Shown: positions 39,874 through 48,853 of the stretch, piece by piece
Position numbering within the stretch: position 1 is the first letter of the stretch
Layout: every line of letters begins with the position of its first letter
DNA from: Hafnia alvei
Lineage (GTDB): Bacteria > Pseudomonadota > Gammaproteobacteria > Enterobacterales > Enterobacteriaceae
Direction of reading: 5' to 3'
Assembly: GCF_900095695.1 (NCBI RefSeq)
Contig: NZ_FMIQ01000014.1
Span: 124,001 to 188,000, forward strand
Length of the DNA: 64,000 nt
Position numbers and translations under genes: made by a program
The notes under the pieces: generated by a model
What the model was told of the DNA's origin: nothing
Databases searched by the model: none
What the model saw: the letters and a program-made list of their open reading frames with translations, nothing else

Positions 39874-41331
39874 CTAATCAGCGTTCTGCATCATTTCACG
39901 CACGATAACTGCCAGTTTTTGCACCGAATTTTCGCTTTTTTCTGTCCATTCATGAGACACATTAAAGCGAAAATAGTTGGTGTACTGATTGCTGGCAGAA
40001 AACATCTGGCCGGGGGCAATGCTAATCCCTTCATTCAGCGCGCGATGATACAGCTCGGTCGCATTCACATTGATAGGCAGCTCGACCCACAGAAAATAGC
40101 CGCCGTGTGAATAATTAATATTCACGCCCTGCGGAAGATGCACGCGCAGTGACTGCCATGCCGCATATTTTCGCTGCTCCATCACTCGGCGCAGACGCCG
40201 CAAATGGCTGTCGTAGCTGCGGGTAGCTAAATAATTCGCCAGCGCCAGCTGCATCGGCGCGCTGGTCGAAAGCGTGCTCATGAGCTGCAACTGCTGGATT
40301 TTTCTCGCCATATTTCCCGCCGCCACCCAGCCAACACGAAATCCGGCCACCAAGCTTTTCGAGAACGAAGAGCAGTGCATGGTCATTCCTGTCTCATCAA
40401 AGGCTTTGGCCGGAAGCGGTTTTTCGCCGCCGGCATACAGCTCGCCATAAACGTCATCTTCAATCAAATACACGTTATGCCGCTGTAAGAGCGCCACCAG
40501 CTGCTGTTTTTTCTCGACCGAAAGCGTGCAGCCTAACGGGTTTTGAATATTGGTCATCAGCCAGCACGCGCGTACCGGATAAGTCTTTAGCGCCTCTTCT
40601 AACGCCGCTAAATCAATACCGAATTCGGGATGCGCTGCAATTGAAAGAGCCTTTAGCCGTAAGCGTTCGAGCGCCTGCAATGCACCGTAAAAACACGGAT
40701 TTTCCACAATCACCCAGTCACCCGGCTGCGTGACGGCCTGCAAACTCAGGTTGAGCGATTCCAATGCGCCAGCGGTAATGACGATCTCCTCAGGATCGAT
40801 ACGAATACCCTGCATGGCATAGCGTTTCGCGAGGATCTTGCGTAGATCCTCATTGCCCGGCGGCAAATTATCCGTAGCGCTTAGCGTGGTCATCGCCCGC
40901 GCCACCGTGGTCAACGATTTACTAATTTGTTGGCGAGGAAACAGGGTTGGATCGGGATACGCAGAGCCAAACGGCACAATGGCGGGATCGCGGCTGGCCT
41001 GCAAAACATCGAAAATAAACGCGTTGATACCAACTTCTTCGGCACGCTGCACCGGTTCATGCGTAGGCGACGGGGCTAAAAACTTCGCCTGAGGCGCAAC
41101 GTAATAGCCCGACTGCGGACGGGAAACGATCCACCCTTGGCTCTCTAGAATTTGGTAGGCATGCATCACCGTCATCAGGCTCAAACCAGAGTGCAAAACC
41201 TGCTCACGCAGCGACGGCAGCTTATCGCCAACTTGCCAAATTTCAGCGGTGATCTGCCCGCGAATGCGTTTTACCAAGTCTTCATATTTTGCCACTGCGC
41301 TCTCCGAGAGGGTGTCGTCGCCATGATCCAA
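39874..41331 (-). CDS. MocR-type GntR/aminotransferase regulator
   Basis: 485-residue fusion of a GntR winged helix (DKLPSLREQVLHSGLSLMTVMHAYQILESQG) with a fold-type I PLP aminotransferase-like domain. The PLP lysine is in CSSFSKSLVAGFRVGW. It is strongly like E. coli YdcR by memory. Such regulators use PLP or an amino-acid-PLP adduct as effector. It is divergent from cioAB, whose regulation it may control; this link is inference from position only. Confidence 0.9.
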   Translation of the reverse strand: MDHGDDTLSESAVAKYEDLVKRIRGQITAEIWQVGDKLPSLREQVLHSGLSLMTVMHAYQILESQGWIVSRPQSGYYVAPQAKFLAPSPTHEPVQRAEEVGINAFIFDVLQASRDPAIVPFGSAYPDPTLFPRQQISKSLTTVARAMTTLSATDNLPPGNEDLRKILAKRYAMQGIRIDPEEIVITAGALESLNLSLQAVTQPGDWVIVENPCFYGALQALERLRLKALSIAAHPEFGIDLAALEEALKTYPVRACWLMTNIQNPLGCTLSVEKKQQLVALLQRHNVYLIEDDVYGELYAGGEKPLPAKAFDETGMTMHCSSFSKSLVAGFRVGWVAAGNMARKIQQLQLMSTLSTSAPMQLALANYLATRSYDSHLRRLRRVMEQRKYAAWQSLRVHLPQGVNINYSHGGYFLWVELPINVNATELYHRALNEGISIAPGQMFSASNQYTNYFRFNVSHEWTEKSENSVQKLAVIVREMMQNAD

Positions 41332-41490
41332 ATCAAACTGTTATACATTAAAACAACATTTCTGTTTCTGTCATATCTATTTTACAGCCCGTAAGATCCC
41401 TTTCATCGTTCCGGCCCTGATCGCTCCGGCACTCCGTTTCTCACGCCTGCAATTTACCGCGCAGAACTTTATGTCAGTACGAGGCTGTCC

Positions 41491-42894
41491 ATGTTCGGAT
41501 TAGACGCATTCCATCTCGCCAGGATCCAGTTTGCTTTTACGGTATCCTTTCACATTATTTTCCCTGCCATCACCATCGGGCTAGCCAGCTTTTTGGCGGT
41601 GCTTGAAGGCTTATGGCTCAAAACGCGTAACCCGGATTACCGCACGCTCTATCACTTTTGGGCGAAAGTGTTCGCCGTCAATTTCGGCATGGGCGTGGTT
41701 TCCGGCTTAGTCATGGCTTATCAGTTTGGCACCAACTGGAGCGGATTTTCCCAATTTGCGGGCAGCATTACTGGCCCGTTGCTCACTTATGAAGTGCTCA
41801 CCGCGTTTTTCCTTGAAGCCGGATTTCTTGGTGTCATGCTGTTTGGCTGGAACAAAGTAGGCAAAGAGCTGCACTTTTTTGCCACCTGCATGGTGGCGCT
41901 CGGCACGCTGATGTCAACGTTCTGGATCTTGGCGTCCAACAGTTGGATGCATACCCCACAGGGCTATGAAATCGTGAGCGGTCAGGTGGTTCCGGTTGAT
42001 TGGCTGGCGGTGATCTTCAACCCTTCGTTCCCGTATCGCCTGCTGCATATGACCACCGCCGCTTTCCTGAGCAGCGCTTTCTTTGTCGGCGCTTCTGCCG
42101 CGTGGCATCTACTGCGTGGAAACGACACGCCAGCCACGCGCAAAATGCTTTCAATGGCACTCTGGATGGCGCTGATCGTCGCCCCGCTTCAGGCTTTTAT
42201 TGGCGACATGCACGGCCTTAACACACTTAAATATCAGCCAGCAAAAATCGCTGCGATCGAAGGCCATTGGGAAAATAAACCCGGCGAAGCAACGCCGCTT
42301 ATTCTGTTCGGGCTGCCCGACATGGAGCGCGAAGAAACGCGTTTTAAAGTGGAAGTGCCCTATCTCGGCAGCCTGATCCTGACGCACAGTTTGGATAAAC
42401 AAGTGCCTGCATTAACCGAATTTGCTAAAGAGGATCGTCCAAACTCTCCGCTGGTGTTCTGGTCATTTCGAATCATGGCCGGCCTTGGCATGTTGATGAT
42501 TTTGCTGGGTGCTATCGGTTTATGGCTGCGCTATCGGCAGCGTTTGTACACATCGCGCCCTTTCCTGCATTTCGTGTTCTGGATGGGGCCTTCGGGACTT
42601 ATCGCTATTTTAGCCGGTTGGATAACCACCGAAGTCGGTCGCCAGCCGTGGATTGTGCATGGCCTGATGCGCACTAAAGATGCCGTTTCTGCTCATGGCG
42701 ATCTGCATATGAGCATCAGTTTGCTGACGTTCTTCGTGGTCTACGGTGCGGTCTTTGGCGTGGGTTATGCCTATATGATGCGGCTGATCCGTAAAGGCCC
42801 TGAACCGATTCTTCCAGCAGCCCACAGCGAAGCGTTACCGACCGCCGCTGGACGTATTGCCGTTAAGCCCTCTCATCAGCAGGAGACTCACTAA
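41491..42894 (+). CDS. cioA: Cyanide-insensitive ubiquinol oxidase subunit I
   Basis: Cytochrome bd-type subunit I of 467 residues. It is shorter than E. coli CydA because the Q-loop is short, the feature of the CIO/bd-II-like class that resists cyanide. Conserved haem-ligand regions: ARIQFAFTVSFHIIFPAITIG, GMGVVSGLVMAYQFGTNW, and GWITTEVGRQPW near the C-terminus. Nine or so membrane segments. Overlaps cioB by one base (TAATG) and a DUF2474 peptide follows, completing a cioABC operon. Confidence 0.95.
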   Translation: MFGLDAFHLARIQFAFTVSFHIIFPAITIGLASFLAVLEGLWLKTRNPDYRTLYHFWAKVFAVNFGMGVVSGLVMAYQFGTNWSGFSQFAGSITGPLLTYEVLTAFFLEAGFLGVMLFGWNKVGKELHFFATCMVALGTLMSTFWILASNSWMHTPQGYEIVSGQVVPVDWLAVIFNPSFPYRLLHMTTAAFLSSAFFVGASAAWHLLRGNDTPATRKMLSMALWMALIVAPLQAFIGDMHGLNTLKYQPAKIAAIEGHWENKPGEATPLILFGLPDMEREETRFKVEVPYLGSLILTHSLDKQVPALTEFAKEDRPNSPLVFWSFRIMAGLGMLMILLGAIGLWLRYRQRLYTSRPFLHFVFWMGPSGLIAILAGWITTEVGRQPWIVHGLMRTKDAVSAHGDLHMSISLLTFFVVYGAVFGVGYAYMMRLIRKGPEPILPAAHSEALPTAAGRIAVKPSHQQETH

Positions 42895-43901
42895 TGGGTA
42901 TCGATCTGCCGCTCATTTGGTTCGCCATCATTATTTTCGCCACCTTAATGTATATCGTGATGGATGGCTTCGATTTAGGCATTGGCATGTTGCTGCCCGT
43001 CACCCGTGATATGCAAGAGCGCGACATGATGGTCAACACCGTTGCCCCCGTGTGGGACGGCAACGAGACGTGGCTAGTGCTCGGCGGCGCGGCGCTATTT
43101 GGTGCCTTTCCTCTGGCCTACGCGGTGATTATCGATGCGTTATCTATTCCCCTCACGCTGATGCTGATCGCATTGATTTTCCGCGGCGTCGCCTTTGAGT
43201 TTCGCTTTAAAGCACTGCCTAATCATCGCGGATTCTGGGACAAGGCTTTTATCGTTGGCTCAGGCTGCGCCACGTTTATGCAAGGTATCGTGGTCGGTGC
43301 CGTGATTCACGGTTTCCCCGTGACAGAGCGCACCTTCGTCGGCGGTGCATTTGATTGGCTTACACCGTTTAACCTGTTCTGCGGTATCGGCCTGATGTGC
43401 GCCTATGCGCTGCTGGGCAGCACGTGGCTTATCATGAAAACCAGCCATCAGCTGCAAGATAAAATGTATCGCATTACGCGCCCTTTACTGCTGGCTCTGC
43501 TGGTTATTATTGCCATCATCAGCATTTGGACTCCGCTGGCGCACAGCGCCATTGCCGCGCGCTGGTTTAGCTGGCCAAACATCGTGTTCCTTTTGCCGGT
43601 TCCCGTGTTGACGCTAGTGTGTGCCGGAGTGATTTGGCGCGGAACGCGCCACGGCGATCACTATTTACCGTTTGTGATGACCCTATTGTTGGTTTTCCTC
43701 GGCTTCAGCGGGCTAGGGATCAGTATCTGGCCGCATATCATTCCGCCTGCTATCAACATCTGGCAGGCGGCAGCACCACCGCAAAGCCTTGGATTTATGC
43801 TGGTTGGTGCCTTGTTCATCATCCCCATTATTTTGGTTTATACCTTCTGGAGCTATTACGTTTTTCGCGGAAAAATCAGCGCAGATGAAGGCTATCACTG
43901 A
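42894..43901 (+). CDS. cioB: Cyanide-insensitive ubiquinol oxidase subunit II
   Basis: Cytochrome bd subunit II of 335 residues with about eight hydrophobic segments. Typical start MGIDLPLIWFAIIIFATLMYIVMDGFDLGIGMLLP and WDGNETWLVLGGAALFGAFPLAYA. It pairs with CioA in the membrane and conducts protons. Translation start overlaps the cioA stop by one base. The next gene begins 16 bp downstream. Confidence 0.95.
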   Translation: MGIDLPLIWFAIIIFATLMYIVMDGFDLGIGMLLPVTRDMQERDMMVNTVAPVWDGNETWLVLGGAALFGAFPLAYAVIIDALSIPLTLMLIALIFRGVAFEFRFKALPNHRGFWDKAFIVGSGCATFMQGIVVGAVIHGFPVTERTFVGGAFDWLTPFNLFCGIGLMCAYALLGSTWLIMKTSHQLQDKMYRITRPLLLALLVIIAIISIWTPLAHSAIAARWFSWPNIVFLLPVPVLTLVCAGVIWRGTRHGDHYLPFVMTLLLVFLGFSGLGISIWPHIIPPAINIWQAAAPPQSLGFMLVGALFIIPIILVYTFWSYYVFRGKISADEGYH

Positions 43902-43917
43902 GTCAGCGAGGTAAAAA

Positions 43918-44070
43918 ATGACAACGATTGAAACACAAACGCCCCGTTCTCCGTTATGGAAACGCATGCTGTGGTTAGCGGCTATCTGGGCTGGAAGCGT
44001 ACTGGCGCTGGGCTGTGTCTCGATGGTATTCCGTTTATTGATGACGGCCGCCGGGCTGAAGTCACATTGA
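43918..44070 (+). CDS. cioC: DUF2474 small membrane subunit of the Cio oxidase
   Basis: 50-residue peptide too short for usual gene lists: MTTIETQTPRSPLWKRMLWLAA, then one transmembrane helix (about 18-45) with WAGSVLALGCVSMVFRLLM. DUF2474 members follow cytochrome bd-type genes, in the way CydX does, and are thought to stabilise the oxidase. GCGAGG lies just upstream of the ATG, and the gene is 16 bp after cioB. Confidence 0.85.
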   Translation: MTTIETQTPRSPLWKRMLWLAAIWAGSVLALGCVSMVFRLLMTAAGLKSH

Positions 44071-44139
44071 GCGCCATTAACCACACAAAAATGATAGAAT
44101 TATGTTATCAAGCTGTAACATTAATACAGGTGAACGACC

Positions 44140-44610
44140 ATGAGCGAAATTGAACGCATCCTTAAAGAAGAAATCGACAGGGTGAATAAAGCCGAACACC
44201 GCGATAATCGCCCACGCTTTAGCATCAGTTTTATTAAAAAACATCCCGGGTTATTCGTGGGAATGTATCTGGCCTATGCGGCTACGCTGGCGGTGATGTT
44301 GCAGTCAGAAACACTGGCAGACGTGACATGGGTGATGACGCTGCTGTTTGTGGGATTAAACCTGTTCTTCTTTTTTGACGTCAACCCACGCTATCACTAC
44401 GACGATATCGACGTTCTGGACCTGCGCGTATGCTTCAATGGCGAATGGTATAACACGCGAATGGTACCGGACGCGCTGGTCGACAGTATTCTGCAATCAT
44501 CTCAGGTAGATGAATCACGCAAACAGAAGCTACGCGCCATTATGCAGCGAAAATCTGAACTGTCGTTCTACGATATCTTTGCCGTGGGGCAGAATCGATC
44601 GCCGGTTTGA
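44140..44610 (+). CDS. ylaC: YlaC family inner-membrane protein
   Basis: 156 residues, the E. coli YlaC length, with two transmembrane segments (about 38-55 and 64-78) between a basic N-terminal [13 protein letters not shown] part and a cytoplasmic domain. Conserved: [55 protein letters not shown] and SELSFYDIF. Function unknown. Follows cioABC with its own 69-bp gap. Confidence 0.93.
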   Translation: MSEIERILKEEIDRVNKAEHRDNRPRFSISFIKKHPGLFVGMYLAYAATLAVMLQSETLADVTWVMTLLFVGLNLFFFFDVNPRYHYDDIDVLDLRVCFNGEWYNTRMVPDALVDSILQSSQVDESRKQKLRAIMQRKSELSFYDIFAVGQNRSPV

Positions 44611-44631
44611 TTGCACCATTTAATTGTTAGC

Positions 44632-44680
44632 AACCCCCTCCCAGCCTCCCTCTTTGCAGGGGGAGGGTTGGGGTGGGGGC
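44632..44680. repeat. C/G-tract dispersed repeat, copy after ylaC
   Basis: A CCCTCCC arm, a second CCCTC, then GGGGGAGGG and a GGGGTGGGGG tail form overlapping stems. It is similar in layout to the double copy at 54526-54630, and more weakly to those at 2190 and 19860. It lies between converging ylaC and yneE. Confidence 0.65.
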
Positions 44681-44710
44681 TATCGTGTTAAAGATGGGAG
44701 GAGGTAAAAC

Positions 44711-45628
44711 TCAACTCAACAAACAATGATGATCCGGCTTCATCGGGATCGGCTTCTCATCATCTTCAATCATTTCTCGCAGATTAATCTCTATCGTGGC
44801 AGAAATCGCATTGAGCGGCAGATCGTTCGGCGCCATGCCAAAGGGATCTTCCAGTTCTTCAGCCAGTGAATCCAACGAGATAAAGGTATAGGAAATAAAC
44901 ACCGACACCAGCGGCGTGAGGTAGTGTAAATCCGACACCAAGGCAAATGGCAGCAACGCGCAGAATAAGTAAACGGTGCGATGCACAATCAGGCTATAGG
45001 CAAACGGGATCGGCGTATTGGAGATTCGTTCACAGCCGCCAAGAATAGAAGAAAGATGGTTCAAGTTGCTGTCTATCGAATGAAAACTGATGTCGCTAAT
45101 CCGTCCCAATCGACGCTGTTCACCTAACCACATCCCCATTTTCAACAACAGCGTATTACAGGGAGAATGGCTATTGAGCACCGAATTACGCTCCGATGGC
45201 GCCAGCAGCCGGTCTACATCAATACGCATATCGGTTTTACGCAGTTGATGCTTCAGGCAGTAGGTGAACGCAATCAGCAGCGAAGTGAAATAGCGCGCCT
45301 GTTCTGCCGGATCTGGCATCAGGCTTTTAACTTCCCTCAGCAGCGAACGCTCGGTGATGAGCAAATTCCCCCACAGCAGGCGCGCCTCGGTAAAACGCGC
45401 ATAGCTGGCGTTGTTGCGAAACCCGAGAAAGATCGCAATGGCAACGCCCAGCAGGCTGAATGGAGCCAACGTCAGATTCACATCCAACATTTCATGCCAC
45501 AGATAACAAACCACAGCGATGCAGGCAAAACCAAAATTTAAACTTAAGCGGAAGAGAATTTTAGGTAACACGGAGCCATGCCACACAAATAGGCGGCGAA
45601 ACCAATGTTGTTGGGGTCTAACAATCAT
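44711..45628 (-). CDS. yneE: Bestrophin-family protein YneE
   Basis: 305-residue membrane protein of the bestrophin/UPF0187 family. Conserved: start MIVRPQQHWFRRLFVWHGSV, LGVAIAIFLGFRNNASYARFTEARLLWG, CERISNTPIPFAYSLIVHRTVYLFCALLPFALV and SLAEELEDPFGMAPNDLPLNAI. Eukaryotic bestrophins are chloride channels; bacterial members are pentameric cation channels by structure. Converges on ylaC. Confidence 0.94.
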   Translation of the reverse strand: MIVRPQQHWFRRLFVWHGSVLPKILFRLSLNFGFACIAVVCYLWHEMLDVNLTLAPFSLLGVAIAIFLGFRNNASYARFTEARLLWGNLLITERSLLREVKSLMPDPAEQARYFTSLLIAFTYCLKHQLRKTDMRIDVDRLLAPSERNSVLNSHSPCNTLLLKMGMWLGEQRRLGRISDISFHSIDSNLNHLSSILGGCERISNTPIPFAYSLIVHRTVYLFCALLPFALVSDLHYLTPLVSVFISYTFISLDSLAEELEDPFGMAPNDLPLNAISATIEINLREMIEDDEKPIPMKPDHHCLLS

Positions 45629-46001
45629 AATTAAGGTGTTTTGTAACGGATGGAGAAAAACCTGCGGCAGAACTTTTAGAAACGGTATTCATTAAAAACA
45701 ATGTTCGCTGGAAATAATTTCCACCGGAAACAATGTTCGTTAAAAACGGCTTTCGTCAAAATCAGACAGGGACTGACGATCTCGGAATCGATCGACGCGC
45801 TAGTGTATGCCTGCATTTTACGTGCTTCAAGCGGTGATGCGCCTAGCGAGAATTATCTGATTAAAATCACGCCGAATCAGCTTTATTCCCGCGAATTCCC
45901 CCTGCGTTGATGCTTGTTTGCAGCCAGAGTGTTAGGCTGTGCCCTGCTTTTTTTAGCAACTCACATAGAAACAAAAAACCGCAACAATAAGGATAGGTTT
46001 C
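45629..46001. other. Intergenic region yneE / cupin gene
   Basis: 373 bp without a convincing gene. Near 45670-45765 the word AATGTTCG recurs with AAACGG/AAACAA flanks, a small degenerate tandem array. An open 69-codon frame at 45701-45910 has no ribosome site or family. A short AT-rich promoter region precedes the cupin gene. Confidence 0.5.
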
Positions 46002-46301
46002 ATGGAGACATTCAAAGCACAGACTCCGGCTGAAGAATATGGCGTGGGCATCACCCGCCGTAGCGGAGTTATCAGAAACGGCAAACCGGCCGCTGAGTTA
46101 ACGTTTGAGTCTGGTGCTTTTAGCCAGCTACGCAAGCAGATGCAAGGTAACACCACGCATGTGGTTAGCGGAGAGTTTGAATTTACCGTTGGCGCAGAGA
46201 CTCATCTGCTCATCGCCGGTGAATCCGTCAATATTCCCACTAACATAATCAGCGGATGCTTCTGCCTTTCCACGGGAGTTTTGGTGGAAACACCGCTCTA
46301 A
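46002..46301 (+). CDS. Cupin-domain protein
   Basis: 99-residue single-domain cupin. The barrel motifs are visible: GKPAAELTFESGAF, then MQGNTTHVVSGEFEFTVGAETHLLIAGESVNIPTNIISGCF, which is a cupin_2 pattern with THVV..GE.EF and AGE.V.IP. It resembles small KdgF-like or unknown-substrate cupins; only part of the usual metal-binding His set is evident, so it may not be an enzyme. A purine-rich AAGGATAG precedes the ATG. No operon partner. Confidence 0.8.
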   Translation: METFKAQTPAEEYGVGITRRSGVIRNGKPAAELTFESGAFSQLRKQMQGNTTHVVSGEFEFTVGAETHLLIAGESVNIPTNIISGCFCLSTGVLVETPL

Positions 46302-46335
46302 AACGGCCCTCCCAGTGAATTAATATGAGAAAATT

Positions 46336-46360
46336 GTGATCCACATCAATTGTGGATCAC
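46336..46360. promoter_or_regulatory. 9-bp inverted repeat upstream of yhjX
   Basis: GTGATCCAC (46336-46344) and GTGGATCAC (46352-46360) with a 7-bp spacer. The left arm sits in TTGTGATCCACATCAA, which also reads as a degenerate CRP site (TGTGA, N6, TCA). It may be an operator or the cupin gene's transcript end. Confidence 0.5.
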
Positions 46361-46411
46361 CCTGAATCACCTTCTTTTACCCCGTTTTTCGTTCATTCAC
46401 TCCTGCTTTAA

Positions 46412-46442
46412 TGCATTTCATTCCTGCACTCAGGCTGTTCAT
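46412..46442 (+). promoter_or_regulatory. YpdB-type direct repeat upstream of yhjX
   Basis: TGCATTTCAT (46412-46421) and GGCTGTTCAT (46433-46442), 11 bp apart. YpdB of the pyruvate-sensing YpdA/YpdB system is known to bind two GGCATTTCAT motifs with an 11-bp spacer before yhjX in E. coli. Nine of ten and eight of ten positions agree, with the exact spacing. Confidence 0.75.
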
Positions 46443-46517
46443 TCCCAGAATGGATCGCTGCCCTATAGATAGCCTTAACATACTCACAGTTAATAAATAT
46501 TTATCTGGAGCAGCATC

Positions 46518-47744
46518 ATGAATATGACTGGCATGCAAAATTACAATCGCACCCGCTGGCTAACACTGGTTGGCACCATCATTACTCAGTTCGCTCTGGG
46601 TTCCGTTTATACCTGGAGCCTATTCAACGGCCCTCTGTCTGAAAAACTAGACGAACCCATCAGCAGCGTGGCCTTTTCCTTCGGTCTGCTGAGTCTGGCA
46701 CTTGCCGTGGCCTCTTCCGTTGCGGGTAAATTGCAGGACCGTTTCGGCGTACGCAACGTCACTATCGCCGCTGGTGTGGTGCTAGCGCTGGGTTTCTGCT
46801 TAACCGCGCACTCGAACAACCTGATCATGCTGTATCTCAGCGCCGGTATTTTGGTCGGACTTGCCGATGGTGCTGGTTACCTGATGACGCTGTCTAACTG
46901 CGTAAAATGGTTCCCTGAGCGTAAAGGTATGATTTCAGCCTGCGCCATTGGTGCCTATGGTTTAGGTAGCCTTGGTTTCAAATATATCGATACCAGCCTG
47001 CTAGCCGCTTACGGCTTGGAAAACACCTTCATGATTTGGGGCGGCATCGCCATGGTGATGGTGATGGCCGGGGCAATGCTGATGAAAGATGCTCCAAAAC
47101 AAGAAGTTGCTACATCAAGTGCGCAAGGTGAAAGCACCGCGCAGGATTACACACTGGCAGAAGCCGTGCGTCAGCCACAGTACTGGATGCTGGCACTGAT
47201 GTTCCTAACCGCCTGCATGAGTGGCCTGTATGTGATTGGTGTGGCGAAAGATATCGGTGAAGGCATGGTTCATCTGCCTGCCATGACTGCCGCTAGCGCC
47301 GTGACCGTGATTGCCATTGCTAACCTGAGTGGTCGCTTGGTACTGGGCATCCTGTCTGACAAAATGGCACGTATTCGCGTTATCTCTCTGGCTCAGGTCA
47401 TTTCTCTTATCGGTATGAGTACACTGCTGTTCGTTCCTTTGAATGAAGGCCTGTTCTTCGCCTCCGTTGCCTGCATCGCCTTCAGCTTCGGCGGCACCAT
47501 TACCGTATATCCATCGCTGGTCAGTGACTTCTTTGGCTTAAACAACCTGACTAAAAACTACGGCCTGCTGTATCTGGGCTTTGGTATCGGCAGCATCATT
47601 GGTTCTATCATCGCGTCAATGTTTGGCGGCTTCATCGTGACCTTCTCGGTGATTATGACTCTGCTGGTGATTTCACTGGTGCTGTCTGCAACCATCCGCA
47701 TGCCGGGACATCGTGAAGAGCATAACCAGCTAGCCCACGTATAA
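46518..47744 (+). CDS. yhjX: Major facilitator YhjX (pyruvate-induced transporter)
   Basis: 12-segment major facilitator transporter of 408 residues, oxalate/formate antiporter-like family. Conserved: RTRWLTLVGTIITQFALGSVYTWSLFNGPLS, GLADGAGYLMTLSNCVKWFPERKG and NLSGRLVLGILSDK. E. coli yhjX is the target of the YpdA/YpdB pyruvate-sensing system. The start is MNMTGMQNYNR with CTGGAG upstream; the next in-frame ATGs are less supported. A YpdB-type box is 75 bp before it. Confidence 0.95.
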   Translation: MNMTGMQNYNRTRWLTLVGTIITQFALGSVYTWSLFNGPLSEKLDEPISSVAFSFGLLSLALAVASSVAGKLQDRFGVRNVTIAAGVVLALGFCLTAHSNNLIMLYLSAGILVGLADGAGYLMTLSNCVKWFPERKGMISACAIGAYGLGSLGFKYIDTSLLAAYGLENTFMIWGGIAMVMVMAGAMLMKDAPKQEVATSSAQGESTAQDYTLAEAVRQPQYWMLALMFLTACMSGLYVIGVAKDIGEGMVHLPAMTAASAVTVIAIANLSGRLVLGILSDKMARIRVISLAQVISLIGMSTLLFVPLNEGLFFASVACIAFSFGGTITVYPSLVSDFFGLNNLTKNYGLLYLGFGIGSIIGSIIASMFGGFIVTFSVIMTLLVISLVLSATIRMPGHREEHNQLAHV

Positions 47745-47771
47745 ATCTAGTTTTGAAGTAACACCTGCACT

Positions 47772-47797
47772 AAGCCACCGCCTGCGGTGGCTTTTTT
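47772..47797 (+). terminator. Terminator of yhjX
   Basis: AAGCCACC (47772-47779) pairs with GGTGGCTT (47786-47793), GCCTGC loop, then a T-run. Typical rho-independent terminator. Confidence 0.85.
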
Positions 47798-47946
47798 CTT
47801 TATATTCCCCATCGCTGGCAGCATTGCTTTCCATCTTTGATTAGACCGATTTCCGACATTCTTTGCGCCCACAGTATACTTGTCGTATGGCTATAATAAG
47901 CCAGAGATTTAGCTACCGAACGCAACCTCGAAAATGGAGTGTCATC

Positions 47947-48519
47947 ATGTTAAATATCGATCGTAAAAGTTTGCTCGGTTTAGATGGAAACTTTCTCAAA
48001 AAACAGCGTACTTTGCTGTTAGTCATTTCCTTTCTGCTGCTATTAGGCGGAATTTTCTGCCTGATTAACCCCTTTGCTTCCGGTGCGGCGTTAAGCGCCA
48101 TCGTAGGCACGCTGTTTGTGCTCAGCGGTCTGGGTTTGATTATTGGGATGATTGCCAACCGTACGCGTAACTTCTGGCCGATGGTGGCAGGCATTCTAAT
48201 GGGTGCCGCATACATCATTATGGGCTACGTATTTATTACCAATCCGTTGGTCGGGATTTTCACCATGTCGGTGATCCTAGCAACCCTATTTGCCATCGGC
48301 GGTATTATTCGTTTAAGTGCCGGTTTCAAACTGCGTGGCGTGAGCGGAGGATGGCTGCAAATCATCATTGGGATTTTAGACTTGGCAATTGCCGCCATGT
48401 TTATTACCGCTGGCCCAGCCATGTCATTCACGCTGGTCACTACCATCGTTGGGATTGAAATGCTGTTTAGCTCTTTCAGCTGCTTCCAGATCGCGGGGAT
48501 GTTTAAGCGAGAGGCTTAA
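47947..48519 (+). CDS. hdeD: HdeD family inner-membrane protein
   Basis: 190-residue membrane protein from MLNIDRKSLLG with GGAG nine bases upstream; a longer frame adds 28 residues with no support. Six hydrophobic segments with the DUF308 pattern LLLGGIFCLINPFASGAALSAIVGTLFVLSGLGLIIG and GGWLQIIIGILDLAIA. In E. coli HdeD belongs to the acid-fitness island and helps in high-density acid resistance. Here it stands alone, without hdeA or hdeB. Confidence 0.9.
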   Translation: MLNIDRKSLLGLDGNFLKKQRTLLLVISFLLLLGGIFCLINPFASGAALSAIVGTLFVLSGLGLIIGMIANRTRNFWPMVAGILMGAAYIIMGYVFITNPLVGIFTMSVILATLFAIGGIIRLSAGFKLRGVSGGWLQIIIGILDLAIAAMFITAGPAMSFTLVTTIVGIEMLFSSFSCFQIAGMFKREA

Positions 48520-48597
48520 TTTTGAAATATAGGTGAAAGGTTTCGTCCGCCTATTAGAAGCAATACAACTATGAAATCCTTGGTGTAGGCGTCCGAT

Positions 48598-48720
48598 AAG
48601 AGGCCGCCAGCGCGCGGCCTCTTAACTCGCGCGCTTTTATCCGAGATGGCATTTTCGCTCCGGTTTGGTATCGCCCATCCCGGGCGCCCCAAACTCCACG
48701 CAGACGTCCTGTCTGCGTGG
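48598..48720. repeat. Hairpin-rich intergenic element downstream of hdeD
   Basis: Perfect stem AAGAGGCCGC (48598-48607) / GCGGCCTCTT (48614-48623) and perfect stem CCACGCAGAC (48696-48705) / GTCTGCGTGG (48711-48720), with GC-rich sequence between. No gene fits. It resembles a structured intergenic repeat or bidirectional terminator region between hdeD and fucO; the whole gap (48520-48853) holds no other feature. Confidence 0.6.
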
Positions 48721-48853
48721 CTAGCCCTGCCGATGCTTAGACAAACCACCCTCAGAGCTTTCGGCACAAAGGCCTACCCTTTTCGAAAATCAGTTTCTTT
48801 GCTTCATGGAAGTGCATGAGCTAATTGGCGTCCGAAATATTACACTTAAGCCT

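Noticed and set aside
45701..45910. 69-codon plus-strand frame in the yneE/cupin gap
   Set aside because: No Shine-Dalgarno sequence, first half covers a small degenerate repeat, no recognisable family. The second half looks somewhat protein-like, so it is noted but not called.
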